Positions 22,906 to 33,564 of a stretch of 64,000 bases of DNA are shown here, in pieces (position 1 is the first letter of the stretch; every line of letters starts with the position of its first letter). Source of the stretch: Kingdonia uniflora (lineage: Eukaryota > Streptophyta > Magnoliopsida > Ranunculales > Circaeasteraceae); assembly GCA_014058105.1 (NCBI GenBank), contig JACGCM010002082.1:1612001-1676000 (forward strand). Reading direction: 5' to 3'. The translations under genes were made by a program, and so were the position numbers. Below the pieces are notes generated by a model. That model saw only the letters and a program-made list of their open reading frames with translations. It was not told where the DNA came from and searched no databases.

Positions 22906-25900
22906 TAGATGAGGTGTAATGTTGCTCTAACTACTTTGAATATTTTCAAGTCAGTTCAATGGTATATGGATAGTGGGTGTTCCCTTCATATGACTGGTGA
23001 TGGGTCCAAGCTGAGTCACCTAGATAATATTCAGGGAGGTGATGTTACTTTTGGTGATGGGAGCACATCTCTTGTGGTATGAAAGGGAAAGGCCGAAGGA
23101 CTTGGTACTCCAGCAATTGATAATGTTCTTTTCGTTAAGGGGCTGAAGGCAAATCTTCTTACTGTCAGTCAACTATGTGATACAGATCACACTATTACAT
23201 TTTCCAGAGGTGGATGTGATGTTTTTAACTCTCAAGGACAATGTGTGATGCATGCTTCTAGAACCGCTGATAATTGTTATGTTATTCAATAAGAAGCAAT
23301 ATTGTATAACAAAGTGAAACTGAGTGATGTGAACTTATGGCATCAAAGGTTGGGACATATAAACTTCAATGATTTGTCCAAGATTACAAGTAAAGAGCTA
23401 ATTCATGGAGTTCTGAAGTTGGAAAGATTGAGCAACGTGGTGTGCGTTCCTTGTCAAATTGGTAAGCAAATAAAGAGCTCTCACAAGAAGTCCAACAATA
23501 TTGTTACTACTCGGATTCTTGAGCTAATACACATGGACTTGATGGGTCCTATGAGAACGACATCTTTGGGAGGTAAAAGATATATTTTGGTAATGGTGGA
23601 TGGTTTCTCCTGTTATACATGGATAATACTTTTGAGAGAGAAGTCTAATACTTTTGAAGAATTCCGCAATATATCGCTTCGAATCCAAAATGAGAAAGAT
23701 TACTCTATTGATAAAATTCGAAGTGATCGTGGAGGAGAGTTTAAGGATACTGGGGTGGTTGAGTATTGTACTTCTAATGGGATTAAGCATGAATTATCTG
23801 CTCTAATCACTCTACAATAAAATGGGGTTGCAAAAAGGAAGAATAAAGTTCTTCAAGAAATGGGACGAGTCTTACTTCACAGTAAGGATCTTCTGGCACA
23901 CTTTTGGGGGGAGGCCATTCATACTTCGTGTTATACTATTAATAGAGTGTATCTGCATCCACTTACTCTAAACACGCCCTATGAACTGCGGTTTGGAAAG
24001 AAGCTGAATATCAACTACTTCTGGGTTTTTGGGAGTAAATGTTTCATCTTTAGAGATCGGGAGAACATTGAAAAATTTAACTCTCGGAGTGATGAAGGTA
24101 TTTTATTAGACTAATCAACAAATAGTAGAGCTTTCGAGTCTACAATTTGAGGACCACCGTGATGATAGAGTCTTGTAATGTGGTTGTGGATGATACTTGC
24201 ACAATTGGTCCTGCAGATGTGAGCGAAGGAAAATCCATAAACATCAACTAGTGATATTCTTGCATCGAGCCCTACTCCACCACTTCTAGCTACACCACCC
24301 TCTCCCGCCCAAGTGTACCACAACCCGGATGGCAACAAGTTTGTAAGGATCACTTAAATGTCGATATCATCAGGGATGCTACCTCTCGGGCTTAGACTAG
24401 AAGCCAACACCATGAAACGGTGCACTGTGTTTGTTATGTTTCTATGGTCGAACCAACTACGGTAAAGAAAGCTCTTTCAGACGAATGCTGGCTACATGCA
24501 ATGCAAGATGAGCTTCGCCAATTTCGATGTTAAAATGTTTGGGATTTGGTTCCACGTTCGTCAGGTACAAATATTATTGGAACTAAATAGGTTTATAAGA
24601 ACAAATATGACAAACTTGATAATGTAATTCGAAACAAAGCTAGATTGGTCGCTTAAGGGTACAATCAAGTAAAAGGAGTTGACGCTGCTAAAACGTTTGC
24701 TCCTACCACAAGGCTTGAGTCTATTCGCCTACTGTTTGTTCTAGCTTACAACCAAAGCTTCAAGTTGTATCATATGAATATGAAGAGTGCTTTTCTTAAC
24801 GGCCTCTCAGAGGAAGAAGTGCATGTGGCCCAGCCAAAGGGTTTGAGGATCCTCATCATCCAGATCATGTATTCTACTTGAAGAAGGCCCTTTTACGGTT
24901 TGAAGCAATCCCCTCGAGCATGGTATGAACGGCTCTCCAATTTTCTCTTAGCTAAGGGTTTTGTTTGAGGGGGAGTTGATAAAACATTATTTATCCAACA
25001 GAAGGGAGGCGTGATGCTTGTTGCACAGGTATATGTAGATGATATTGTGTTTGGCTCTACTTCAAATTTACTAACCACTTCTTTTGCAGCGTTAATGAAA
25101 AGTGAATTTGAGATGAGCATGGTTGGGGAACTAACTTACTTTATAGGTCTCCAAATACGTCAAGTAGAAAAAGGAATATTTATTTCTTAATCCACGTATG
25201 CCCAGGATCTTATGAAGAAGTTTGGTCCCTCTTCTGCAAGCATGCCAGGACACCCATGAGTACCACTACAAAGTTAAGTAAGGACTCGGCAGGTAAGGAT
25301 GTTGAACAAAAGATGTATAGAAGTATGATAGGTAGTTTACTTTATCTTATTGTTATTCATCTTGAAATTATGTTCAGTGTATGTATTTATGCTTGGTATC
25401 AAGGTAATCCTAAAGAATCTCATTTACAGTTTATTAAATGTATTATTTATTATGTATGTGGGACTTCTAATTTTTGTTTATGGTACTCACATGATACAAC
25501 TTCTGAGGTTATTGGGTATTCTGATGTAGATTGAACTGGTAATACAGATGATAAGAAGAGTACTTCAGGTAGATGCCATTATATTGGGAATAATCTTGTG
25601 GCTTGGCAAAGCAAGATGCAGAATTACATTTCTCAATCCACAACAGAGGCGGAGTATATTGTTGCAGGTAGTTGTTGTACTCAATTGATCTGGATGAAAC
25701 ATATGGTGCATGACTATGGAATAGTCTAGAGGACAATGTCAGTTTTTTGTGACAATACAAGTGCAATCAACATCTCCAAGAATCCTTAGTAACATTCTAA
25801 AACCAGGCACATCGATATTCGTTTCCACTTCATCCGTGATCTTGTTGAGCGCAAGATAGTCAATGTTGAGTATGTTCCTACAAAGAGTCAGTTAGCCGAT

Positions 25901-25980
25901 TTTTTTACCAAGCCGTTAGATGCTATGAGGTTTGAGCTTCTGATACGGTCAATTGGTGTCTGCTCTATTGATTTGGTATG
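22906..25980 (+). pseudogene. Sirevirus pol: protease, integrase, RT, RNase H, broken
   Basis: Domains in order are: aspartic protease with WYMDSGCSLHMTG at about 22960; a GAG-pre-integrase segment LWHQRLGHINF at about 23335; integrase with IHMDLMGPM (about 23530) and RSDRGGEF (about 23720); reverse transcriptase from about 24450 with KARLVA, NMKSAFLNGL and a YVDD-like segment near 25030; and RNase H with TTEAEYIVAG and CDNTSAINISKNP to about 25980. Lesions include stops at 22906, 23081, 23290, 23818, 24112 and many more in RT. The third integrase catalytic residue is also lost: VAKRKNK stands where VAERKN is expected. The element cannot move itself. Confidence 0.92.
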
Positions 25981-28203
25981 TCTCTTACTTCCTCTTTACA
26001 CTCTTTCGGTTAGATTATCACGGTGATAAATGTTTAGCCAGATATGTTTTCTAATTTTGTGTTAGGACAGTTCAGTATAGTGTTTACTTAGATTTGCTTT
26101 CTTTTACGGCAGTTAACTATCGCATGCTCAGATAGATAAGCACTCAATGATATTATACTTTAGAATACACGTAGAGACTTTGTACTTAATGTTATGTGAT
26201 GATCTGACCTTATTTATGAGCTTCGAGTGTTATGACATTTACTAATTTATTTGATATTGTTGTTCATGATCTCGTTTTGTTTCCTTACCCAATTGTCAAA
26301 TGGTACCATCAAAGTCAAGTTATACTAGTGAAACCTTCCTATTTTTATTCGAGGCGAAAAAGTGACTGTGTCCAACCGAAGATAAGATAATAGGCATTCT
26401 TTTTCTTCACCCATTTTTGGCCTTCGTTATTTCTAACCTTAGTTTTATCCATTTTTTTGCCCGTTAAGCCTTAAAATATGCCATTTCATTTCTTTTCCAA
26501 AACTCTATTTTCTTACCCAATTGTTCTGAGACTTTTCAGTGGAAAAAAAAAACAAAAACAAAAAAAAAATGAAAAGGAAAACTATGTGTGCTTTTTGGGG
26601 GAAGATGTAGAGAAGAATACAATGAATCCCCAAATGACATTTTATTATCTAAATCCAAATTCAATAAGGGGGATGTAAAGAGGTATGTTTATGTATGTAC
26701 TTCATAAGAAACCGGATAATAGAAGACGAATTTGGTTTCAAAAAAAATATAGCAATAGTGTAACTAGGGTCTCTGAATGCCAGCAAAAACACCTACTCCA
26801 TCATTTGCCTACCCGTGCCTACATTATAATCTATATAAAGACTTATTTGATCTTGAGTTCGGCTTAGTCAATATTAGTGGAGATTGGAAATATGGAATCT
26901 AACTTAGTATAAACTTGACACCATTCGTGACAAATAGGTTTCTTTTCCATGAGATATTCCAGCTCACAGTACATCATTTTTCTGATGAAATATGATTTTT
27001 TTTTTGTTATATTCATATTCATAATTCACATAGAGTGCTAGCAAGTCAATTCTCAGTGATTTCGAGTGACCACCATGAGAGGCCAAAGTTGAAACAACTT
27101 TCATTATAGTAATTTATTTCAGGTTGTTAGGTCTGTTGAATGCATGGTAATGTTTTATGCGCACACACACACTCTAAGTAAATACTTATTATGACTGGCT
27201 TTTCTATGGAATGATTTCCTATCTGATATTCATATAGCCTGTAATTAATCTCTCGTGTATAGTAGACAAGGGGAGTATTGATTTTTTTTTTCTCTTCGTT
27301 TACTTCCTTTTGTTTCCAGTTGAAAAAAAAAATTAAAAATCTGTCCGAATAATTTTTTTTCTATTCGAATATTTTGCTCAGCGCAATTTTTATTCGAATA
27401 GATTTCTGATTTTTTTTAATACTTTATGCTCAGTTTATTTTTTATTTAAAACTCAACTTTTATTCGAATATCTCTATTCGAATATTTCTCTGGAGCTTAT
27501 TTTTTATTTAAAACTTAACTTTTATTCGAATATTTCTCTGCAGCTTATTTTTTATTCGAATTGAATTTTTTTTATTCTAATACATTTCGCAGAGTCTGCT
27601 TTTTTAATATCAATTTTTTTTTGTTTTTTCACTCTCTCTCGCTTTGTTCGAATACAACTTGCACTGCCTCTCTCTTTCTTTCTCTCTTTCTCGAATCATC
27701 CCAAGTTTGAATTCCATACTCGAATTTTAGTGTGCTTAATTACCAAGTTTTCATAGTTGAGTTTTGAATTTCATATTTCAAAACTTGGCGGTCCAATTAG
27801 TGGTTTGAACTCGGCAATTTTTGCCCTAATTTTATGATTGGACTCATCTTCCACTTTGGTAAGCTTAATCTACTCTCTCTCCTTCAAGTTCATCGATCAA
27901 TTTATCAATTTGTGCTTTGGATTTGGTTTTGTTGTTTCGAATTGGAACTGTCACTTGAATTAGGAGTTAGAATTTTGTATTGGAACTGTAAATTGAAGTT
28001 GGATTGGTGAAGAATTGGGAGATTGGAGTGTGTTGTGGTTATTACAGGGCTTTTAGGTTGTTTATTTGGTGATTGCGTGCTTGGAGTGGTGAAAAGTTGT
28101 TTGTGTGATTCATTGGGTTCCCCTGCTTAACCGTGTTGGTTAGTTTGGGGAAGTGGTGGTAATTTTTTTGTAGGTTACGTGAGTACTTTGGGCATTGGTT
28201 GTC
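25981..28203 (+). other. Non-coding spacer of the Sirevirus-like element
   Basis: About 2.2 kb between pol and the env-like ORF with no coding sequence I recognise. The part from about 27330 to 27600 is packed with TTATTCGAATA-type palindromes, as in the LTRs. A short CA microsatellite is near 27160. A long spacer before the third ORF is usual in Sireviruses. Confidence 0.7.
27330..27600. repeat. Array of TTCGAA palindromes inside the Sirevirus spacer
   Basis: At least seven copies of TATTCGAAT or close variants occur. Some are in a higher-order unit that repeats ACTTTTATTCGAATAT followed by CTCTG(G/C)AGCTTATTTTTTAT. The same palindrome is in the element's LTRs, so this is an internal copy of LTR-type repeats. 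Confidence 0.8.
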
Positions 28204-29521
28204 ATGGCTAGAGAGAAACGCCCTGTGGCTGCATCCCCAGTTTCCGCTCTAAGCGGTACAACTAAACGGGGTCAGGCGAGGCGAGGAACTAGGACGGGTC
28301 CTAGTAATGTTGCTCATCAAGCCACTAGACGAGGAGGATTTAGTAGTGTTGGGGGGTCTCGTGGACATTTACGAGACAATGACGGGGGGAATCACGGTAT
28401 GCATCCTAACCCCCCCCCCCCCCCCCATTTGGTCTACACCGTGCTCTGGTTTTAATTTTCGGAACTATCATAAGGAAATATCCCTTGATGAGGCAGAGTT
28501 CCATGAGCAATACCCCACTATCGCGCAGGTTTTTAATGCATTTGCTGAACTTGGTTATAATGGGATTATTCGTCCCCAGATGCCATGTTATCCCCGTTTG
28601 GTATGACTTTTCTATGCTTCTCTCCACGAAGTGCAGGCCACGGGAGATGACAAGAGTTTCTGAGTTTCTTTTGATGGGTTCGAGTATCATATTGGGTCGG
28701 ATGACATCCGGCACACTTTTGGTTTGGGTGAGCTTGAATGTAAAGTTGAGGAACTTTCGGAGTGGCCTCCGGTTCATAGTGAGTTTCTTTCTAAGAAGGA
28801 CATGGAGGAGGAGCTTCGATTTGTAGAGAAGATAAAAGGCCCATATCTTAGGCGCAAGAATCTGAGCGAAGCACACTACCTTTTTCATATGATTGCTCAT
28901 AGGAACATTATTCCTCAATTGGAAAATAAGAATGTTCTGGTGGGTAATATGCTTTATTTGGTATATATTTGCCATAAGGGGCACACTGTTGATTTGGTGC
29001 ATATTATTATGTAAGAGATGATTCTTACGTCTAACCCAAACTATCAGACACGGGCTTTTCCATGTAGCAGGTTTATTTCTCAGCTTCTGACTAGGATGGG
29101 GTATGTTATCCGTGTGGATGAGGAGGCGGATGAGAGAAGCGAAGTGATTAACTCTCGGTATTGGAAAAAAAAAAGAAGGCATATGGTACCTTCTGAGTCT
29201 GAGAGTGAGTCTGAGGAGGGTGCAGAGGACTCGAAGACTGCGACAGCACCTGCTGCAGCTAGGCGAGCAGCTAGGCCCTCTGCTTCCAGGCCTACTGATA
29301 CTTCCACGCCTTATGTTACTGCAGCTTCCCATACTGGAGTGATCCCGCATGATTTTGCTTCTGTGTACATCTATATAGAGTCCAGTTTTGGTAGGCTAAA
29401 TACTCAGATCGAGACTCATTTTGTTAACCTGAACACTCAGATGGAGACTCATTTTGTTAGCCTGGACACTCAGATACAATCTCAGTTTCAGCTCTTCAGG
29501 GATGATTTAGATCGATTCTAG
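28204..29521 (+). pseudogene. Env-like third ORF of the Sirevirus, frame-broken
   Basis: The ATG at 28204 gives MAREKRPVAASPVSAL and a basic Arg/Gly-rich N-terminus. At 28410-28426 a run of 17 C shifts the frame. The reading then continues (EISLDEAEFHEQYPTIAQVF), breaks again near 28605 and 28660, and resumes with HIGSDDIRHTFGLGELE. A segment with SEAHYLFHMIAHRNIIPQ resembles the 'putative plant transposon protein' domain found in 3' ORFs of plant retroelements. A stop interrupts at 29012. The C-terminal part (29018-29521) is Ser/Glu- and Ala-rich and ends in three copies of a unit around LNTQIETHFV, which could form a coiled coil. I see no clear membrane segment, so 'env-like' refers to position only. 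Confidence 0.78.
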
Positions 29522-30126
29522 ACTTCTGTGGACGGATTGAGCTGTTTAGTGCAAGGCTCCTCGAGTGGTCCTCCCACTGCAGATACAGATGAGGGATCTT
29601 AGGTCGTATGAGACTTTGGTTTTATCATTTGCACTTAAGAGTGTTAGATCTGTGTTTTTTTTTCAGTGACTATTTTTGCGTCTGTTATCTTTATTGCATG
29701 TATATTCTATGTAGATGTTTTATCTGACTTTGCTATGCATTCACAGTTATTATTTTTTTTTTGTATGGATACTCTATCAAGCTTTTGCTATATGATTATT
29801 TTATTCTATGTTATCTACTCTTCCATAACTGTTATACATTTTTAGCATTTATAATTTTATTTTACTTTTTCTCTCTTTTTATTTGTTTACCCTTTGTTCT
29901 TCTGTGTCAAAAAGGGGAGAGATGGTTCTTCAGGTAAGTCAGGTAAGTACTTTTTGTCCTTTGAATTCCTTATTTTAAATATGAACGATTACGTGATGTA
30001 TCTTGTTTAGTGTACAAGGATTTTAGAGGATATGCTTTATGAATGGATGTTCAGTGAGTAAGTCAGTCCATCGAGTTTGTAATTTTTTGTTTCTTACCAA
30101 GTTCTAGTTTTGACACAAAATGGATC

Positions 30127-30138
30127 AAAGGGGGGAGA
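30127..30138 (+). other. Polypurine tract of the Sirevirus-like element
   Basis: AAAGGGGGGAGA immediately precedes the 3' LTR. AAAGGGGGAGA is the usual Sirevirus polypurine tract. Confidence 0.9.
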
Positions 30139-31096
30139 TTAAAACATCCATTTGGAAGTTTGTTTCATTTAGTGTCTAGAGTAGATGTCAGCACTATCTC
30201 ATGGCTATCCGACGTCAGTGAGTGCATGTGGAGAGACTATAGCTGGACTGGCACTGAATAGGTAAGTGGGTTTCTAAATCCTTATTTCTAAATATCAAGC
30301 CCAGGTAAAATGTATGTCTTTTGTAAGAGAACAGAACTTCTATTCGAATAGATTCTTTTCCTATTCGAATAGAACTGAGAACATTTCTATTCGAATAGAT
30401 TTTATTGTATTCGAATAAAAATGCCTCAGCCTTATTTTATTCGAATAGAATTGGCTCAGCCTAATTTCTATTAGAATACATTTATTTCTAATCGAACAGA
30501 GACCGTGATTTCTGTTTTCTAATAAAAGACAACTCTCATTTTTTTACAACTTACTTCTTAAAAATCAATTTTTCCAAGGGCTTATTTTTTAGAGTTAGGA
30601 GAGATTACTCTTGAGATCTTTCAAGAGAGAATTAAAACACTTATATCTTGAATCAATTATCATTGATCAAAAAACTCTTATTATCGATTGAAGAACTTGA
30701 GCGATTCAAGCTTTGAAGTTTTGATGCGTTATCCAAGGCGAGGTGTTGCAAGAACGAGGAATCGGTTGCTTGGAGCTTGATTAGATGAGAGATAACCATG
30801 GGATGTGTTTATCGAGTCTGTAAGTAGTCAAACTCTTGTAATTCTTTTTCATAGTAGATTATTTAGCTGTCGAGTGATTCGACAGCGACCTGTGGGTTTT
30901 TCTTTTGAGAAAGGTTTCCCACAGGGTTAAAAAAATTTGCCCATGTCTTTATGTTTCCAACTGCTTGCTTGGCAATAGTTAATTGAATCAACTTGATTTA
31001 GGTTAAGTAAAGACCATTAATTCAAAGGAATTAGGACCTTTCGATTTAGACCTAAAATAATCAAAATTGGTTAATCTCAAGCGTCTAGGAATTTCA
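30139..31096 (+). repeat. 3' LTR of the Sirevirus-like element
   Basis: It starts TTAAAACATCC and ends AATTTCA. It carries five TATTCGAATA palindromes at about 30349-30455 that are partly missing in the 5' LTR. The right flank CAAAA (31097-31101) is the target duplication. Confidence 0.93.
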
Positions 31097-31138
31097 CAAA
31101 AATGTACTCTTCATAAAAATAAAATAAAGGGGTTGTCA

Positions 31139-31332
31139 CCCACAACCCCACTCTCCTTGTTGTTGTTTTGCCTACCCTGACTTGAGATTCCTAGGCGCCA
31201 GTGGCTTTATTAGTATCACTGTCAACATCTGTTCGCCCACAACCCAACTCTCCAATTGTTGTTTTGCCTACCCTGACTTGAGATTCTTGGGCACCAGTGG
31301 CCTTATTAGTATCACTGTCAGCATATGTTGTG
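31139..31332. repeat. Two-copy tandem repeat, 97 bp period
   Basis: Copies at 31139-31235 and 31236-31332 share long identical parts, for example TTGTTTTGCCTACCCTGACT and TATTAGTATCACTGTCA, with a few substitutions. On the minus strand each unit reads DSDTNKATGA and QVRVGKTT. It lies just beyond the last recognisable Hsp110 exon. Confidence 0.88.
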
Positions 31333-31387
31333 TTCTCAAAGTTGTCTTCAGTACCTTAAGGTTGAGCTGGTTGCCCACCATTACTGT

Positions 31388-31569
31388 CAGTATCCATGTG
31401 CCTCCCCCATATTCTTCTTGTCTTGTGTCTCTTCCATGACTCGATCTTGGAGAACCATCTCAAACTCCTTTTTTAGAGTCTTTTGTACATCAACAGGTAT
31501 CATTCCACCAAAACCAAACTCTGCCACTGGAATATGTGTTTCCTTATCTTTCTTGCTCAGTATCTTAAC
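31388..31569 (-). pseudogene. HSP70-14/15: Hsp110-like gene, exon 4 fragment
   Basis: On the minus strand the exon follows a good acceptor (CTGTCTACAG) and reads VKILSKKDKETHIPVAEF, then KKEFEMVLQDRVMEETQDKK. This is close to the C-terminal helical region of plant Hsp70-14/15 (Hsp110/SSE class), cytosolic co-chaperones acting as nucleotide-exchange factors for Hsp70. The reading departs from the family after GEAHGY, where about 200 more residues should follow. The frame is open, so the loss comes from truncation and from damage upstream. Confidence 0.85.
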
Positions 31570-31675
31570 CTGTAGACAGTATCTAAGGTGTTTACTCCTG
31601 GACAACACTTGGTTTTGCATAAGTAAACTAAAAATGGGCAGTAACATTCACAGCAAAGTTTGTGGATGTACTTAC

Positions 31676-31771
31676 AGTTGCTGACACCACAGAGGAAATT
31701 CCATGAAGATTAAGTTAAACTTTTACTCTCACTTTTGAGCGTTCATCTATTGAAGATTGAAATGGACCAAC
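31676..31771 (-). pseudogene. HSP70-14/15: Hsp110-like gene, exon 3
   Basis: The minus strand reads VGPFQSS, an ERSKVRVKV-like strand, a stop where Arg is expected, then LNLHGISSVVSAT, ending at a GTAAG donor. This matches the substrate-binding beta domain of plant Hsp110 proteins. The expected AG acceptor is not visible at its 5' junction (TCTGAATG before GTTGG). Together with the in-frame stop, this marks it as dead. Confidence 0.85.
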
Positions 31772-31883
31772 CATTCAGAAAATGTCAAGTGCTGAGAAAG
31801 TAAACCTTCCAAGTCATAATACAGAATATGATAGACAAAAATGTGAGATTTTATTATAAACTATTGGGTGAAACTAGTTACCA

Positions 31884-32373
31884 TGATCCAGGAGGATTTA
31901 GTGTTTTTTTAAAAGATTTGTCAAAGTCGTTCGAACGACTTTGAGTGTCGTTCGAATGAATTGACATGTTCGCTAGAATTTTGGCCCAGAGCCATATTTC
32001 GTTCGAACGACTTTGAGTGTCGTTCGAACGAGTTGGTCTACTTTTTGAGGGTTTAGACCAATTAGGCATAAAGTCATTCGAACGACTCCCTAGTTCGTTC
32101 CGACGACTTTGGCACTGTTTTGGATTCTCAGGCATTGTATTGCCTCGAGATCCGTTCTTTTATGATTTTCGAGTTCCCTAGTATATAAAGGGAACTTTGG
32201 TTATTTTCTAGGGTATGTTAGATTTGAAAAAGTTCTGAAAGAAGCCTAGGGTTTGAAAGTTTTCTTCTTGTAATTACTTCGTTTTAAGTAATCAAATTCT
32301 CTATTTTTCCAAACCAATTAGTGTTCTTCGTATTTCTCTACTAACTAAAGCTTTTTCAACGTATTGTAGATTA
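31884..32373 (+). repeat. 5' LTR of the gypsy element
   Basis: It starts TGATCCAGGAGG and ends GTAGATTA. The first 230 bp hold six copies of a GTCGTTCGAACGAC-type palindrome (about 31929-32110). A TATA-like TATATAAAGGGA lies near 32191. Confidence 0.93.
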
Positions 32374-32375
32374 AG

Positions 32376-32384
32376 TGGTATCAG
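32376..32384 (+). promoter_or_regulatory. Primer-binding site of the gypsy element
   Basis: TGGTATCAG lies two bases after the 5' LTR, matching the initiator Met tRNA primer motif. The last bases of the usual 12-mer are changed. Confidence 0.85.
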
Positions 32385-32697
32385 TTTTCTAGTTACGATC
32401 TTCAAAGGTTGATTGTGGTTTATGGTCCTTACACGTGACCGTCTCAAGCAAGCGTAGGAGAAGTTAGTGAGTCCGTTGACGATTCATCACAAACCTAATT
32501 CGAAGAAGAAAGACAATTTGAATATGGATGAGGCCAACGATCAACTCATGATTTTGGAAATGACAATTTCTTACCTAACTTCTATTGTAGAGGAGTTAGT
32601 TAAATAGTTGTGTCTCATAAACCTCGCGAAGGCTTCCACTTCGGTGACACGGTGAGGCCGTTCTTATCGGTGAGGCCGCTCAAAAAGAAAAGGGATT

Positions 32698-33564
32698 TTG
32701 ATGGGGGATGGAGACATCGATAATGCGGGGATAGATAGTGATTCTAGTGATGTCGATTCCGTCAAGGAGCACCCAGGTTTTGGTAAGTCAATGAATCCTA
32801 TGCGAAATCTTCATATTGGTTTTAAAATTGAGATTCCAGTTTTTGATGGTTCCGTCGATGCCGAGAAATTAGATAATTGGTTAGATAGGTTGGAGACCTA
32901 TTTTTCCATTGACGAATATTTAGACGCTCAGAAGATTTACTTATCTACTTTGAAATTTACAAGTCACTCACTAACGTGATCGAAATCCTATCGGAAATGA
33001 CATGATGTCGGAAGTCTGGGTTGGAAGGAATTCAAGGCTTTGGTGAGGAAGCAATTCAATTCCATTGGGTATAAACAGGAGCGGTGGTACAAATGGCACA
33101 ATTTGTGCCAAAAGTTTGGGCAATCCGTACAACAATTCACTACAAAATATTATAACCAAGCATTGGTTTTGGAAATTGACGTGGATGAGTACGACGTGTT
33201 CATGAAGTATACGGGGGGTTTGTCGGAGTCAATTAGAAGATAATTAAAGCTCTTTAATGTGGTAAATATTGAAGATGCTACCGTTAAAGCAATTGCCATT
33301 GAAGGCAAGTACTTGATGGGCGACAAGAAAGACGACAAGAACAAGTCGGGGTACAAGACTAATTGGAAGTTTGATCAGAAAGGGAAGTCTAAAGAAGAGG
33401 GGTCTTCATTCAAAGGGACTATCTGTAGTCATTGCAAGGCTAATGGGCACAATTTCGATAGATATTGGAAACTTCACCCGGAGCTTCGCCCGAAGGAGGA
33501 GAAGGGCAAGAAAGAGAAACGTACACTAGTCGCAACGATTATGGATTTTTCTGGATTTAGATAA
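32698..33564 (+). pseudogene. Gypsy gag, broken
   Basis: The reading begins at MGDGDIDNAGIDSD, continues through a retrotransposon gag core (KIEIPVFDGSVDAEKLDNWL, then LVRKQFNSIGY and VQQFTTKYY) and ends in a knuckle-like CSHCKANGHNFDRYWKLHPE, in which the last zinc ligand is Tyr instead of Cys. Stops fall at about 32977, 32998, 33241 and 33562. The knuckle defect and the stops both argue against function. Confidence 0.88.

Larger units (their letters stand above)
20041..31096 (+). mobile_element. Full-length Sirevirus-like copia element, 11.06 kb, dead
   Basis: Two related LTRs (20041-20903 and 30139-31096) flank a primer site, gag with two zinc knuckles, protease-integrase-RT-RNase H in copia order, a 2.2 kb non-coding spacer, an env-like ORF and a polypurine tract. 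The exact 5 bp duplication CAAAA lies at 20036-20040 and 31097-31101. Gag followed by copia-order pol plus a 3' env-like ORF is the Sirevirus (SIRE/Maximus) architecture. Coding sequence is broken by numerous stops and frameshifts. The LTRs differ by substitutions and by a deletion of about 95 bp in the 5' copy. The element inserted 13 bp downstream of the SINE. Confidence 0.93.

Noticed and set aside
28406..29350. A 314-codon minus-strand frame
   Set aside because: It is the antisense shadow of the Sirevirus env-like ORF.
31878..32135. An 85-codon minus-strand frame with repeated RSND-type residues
   Set aside because: It is the translation of the TTCGAA palindrome array in the gypsy LTR and not a repeat protein.
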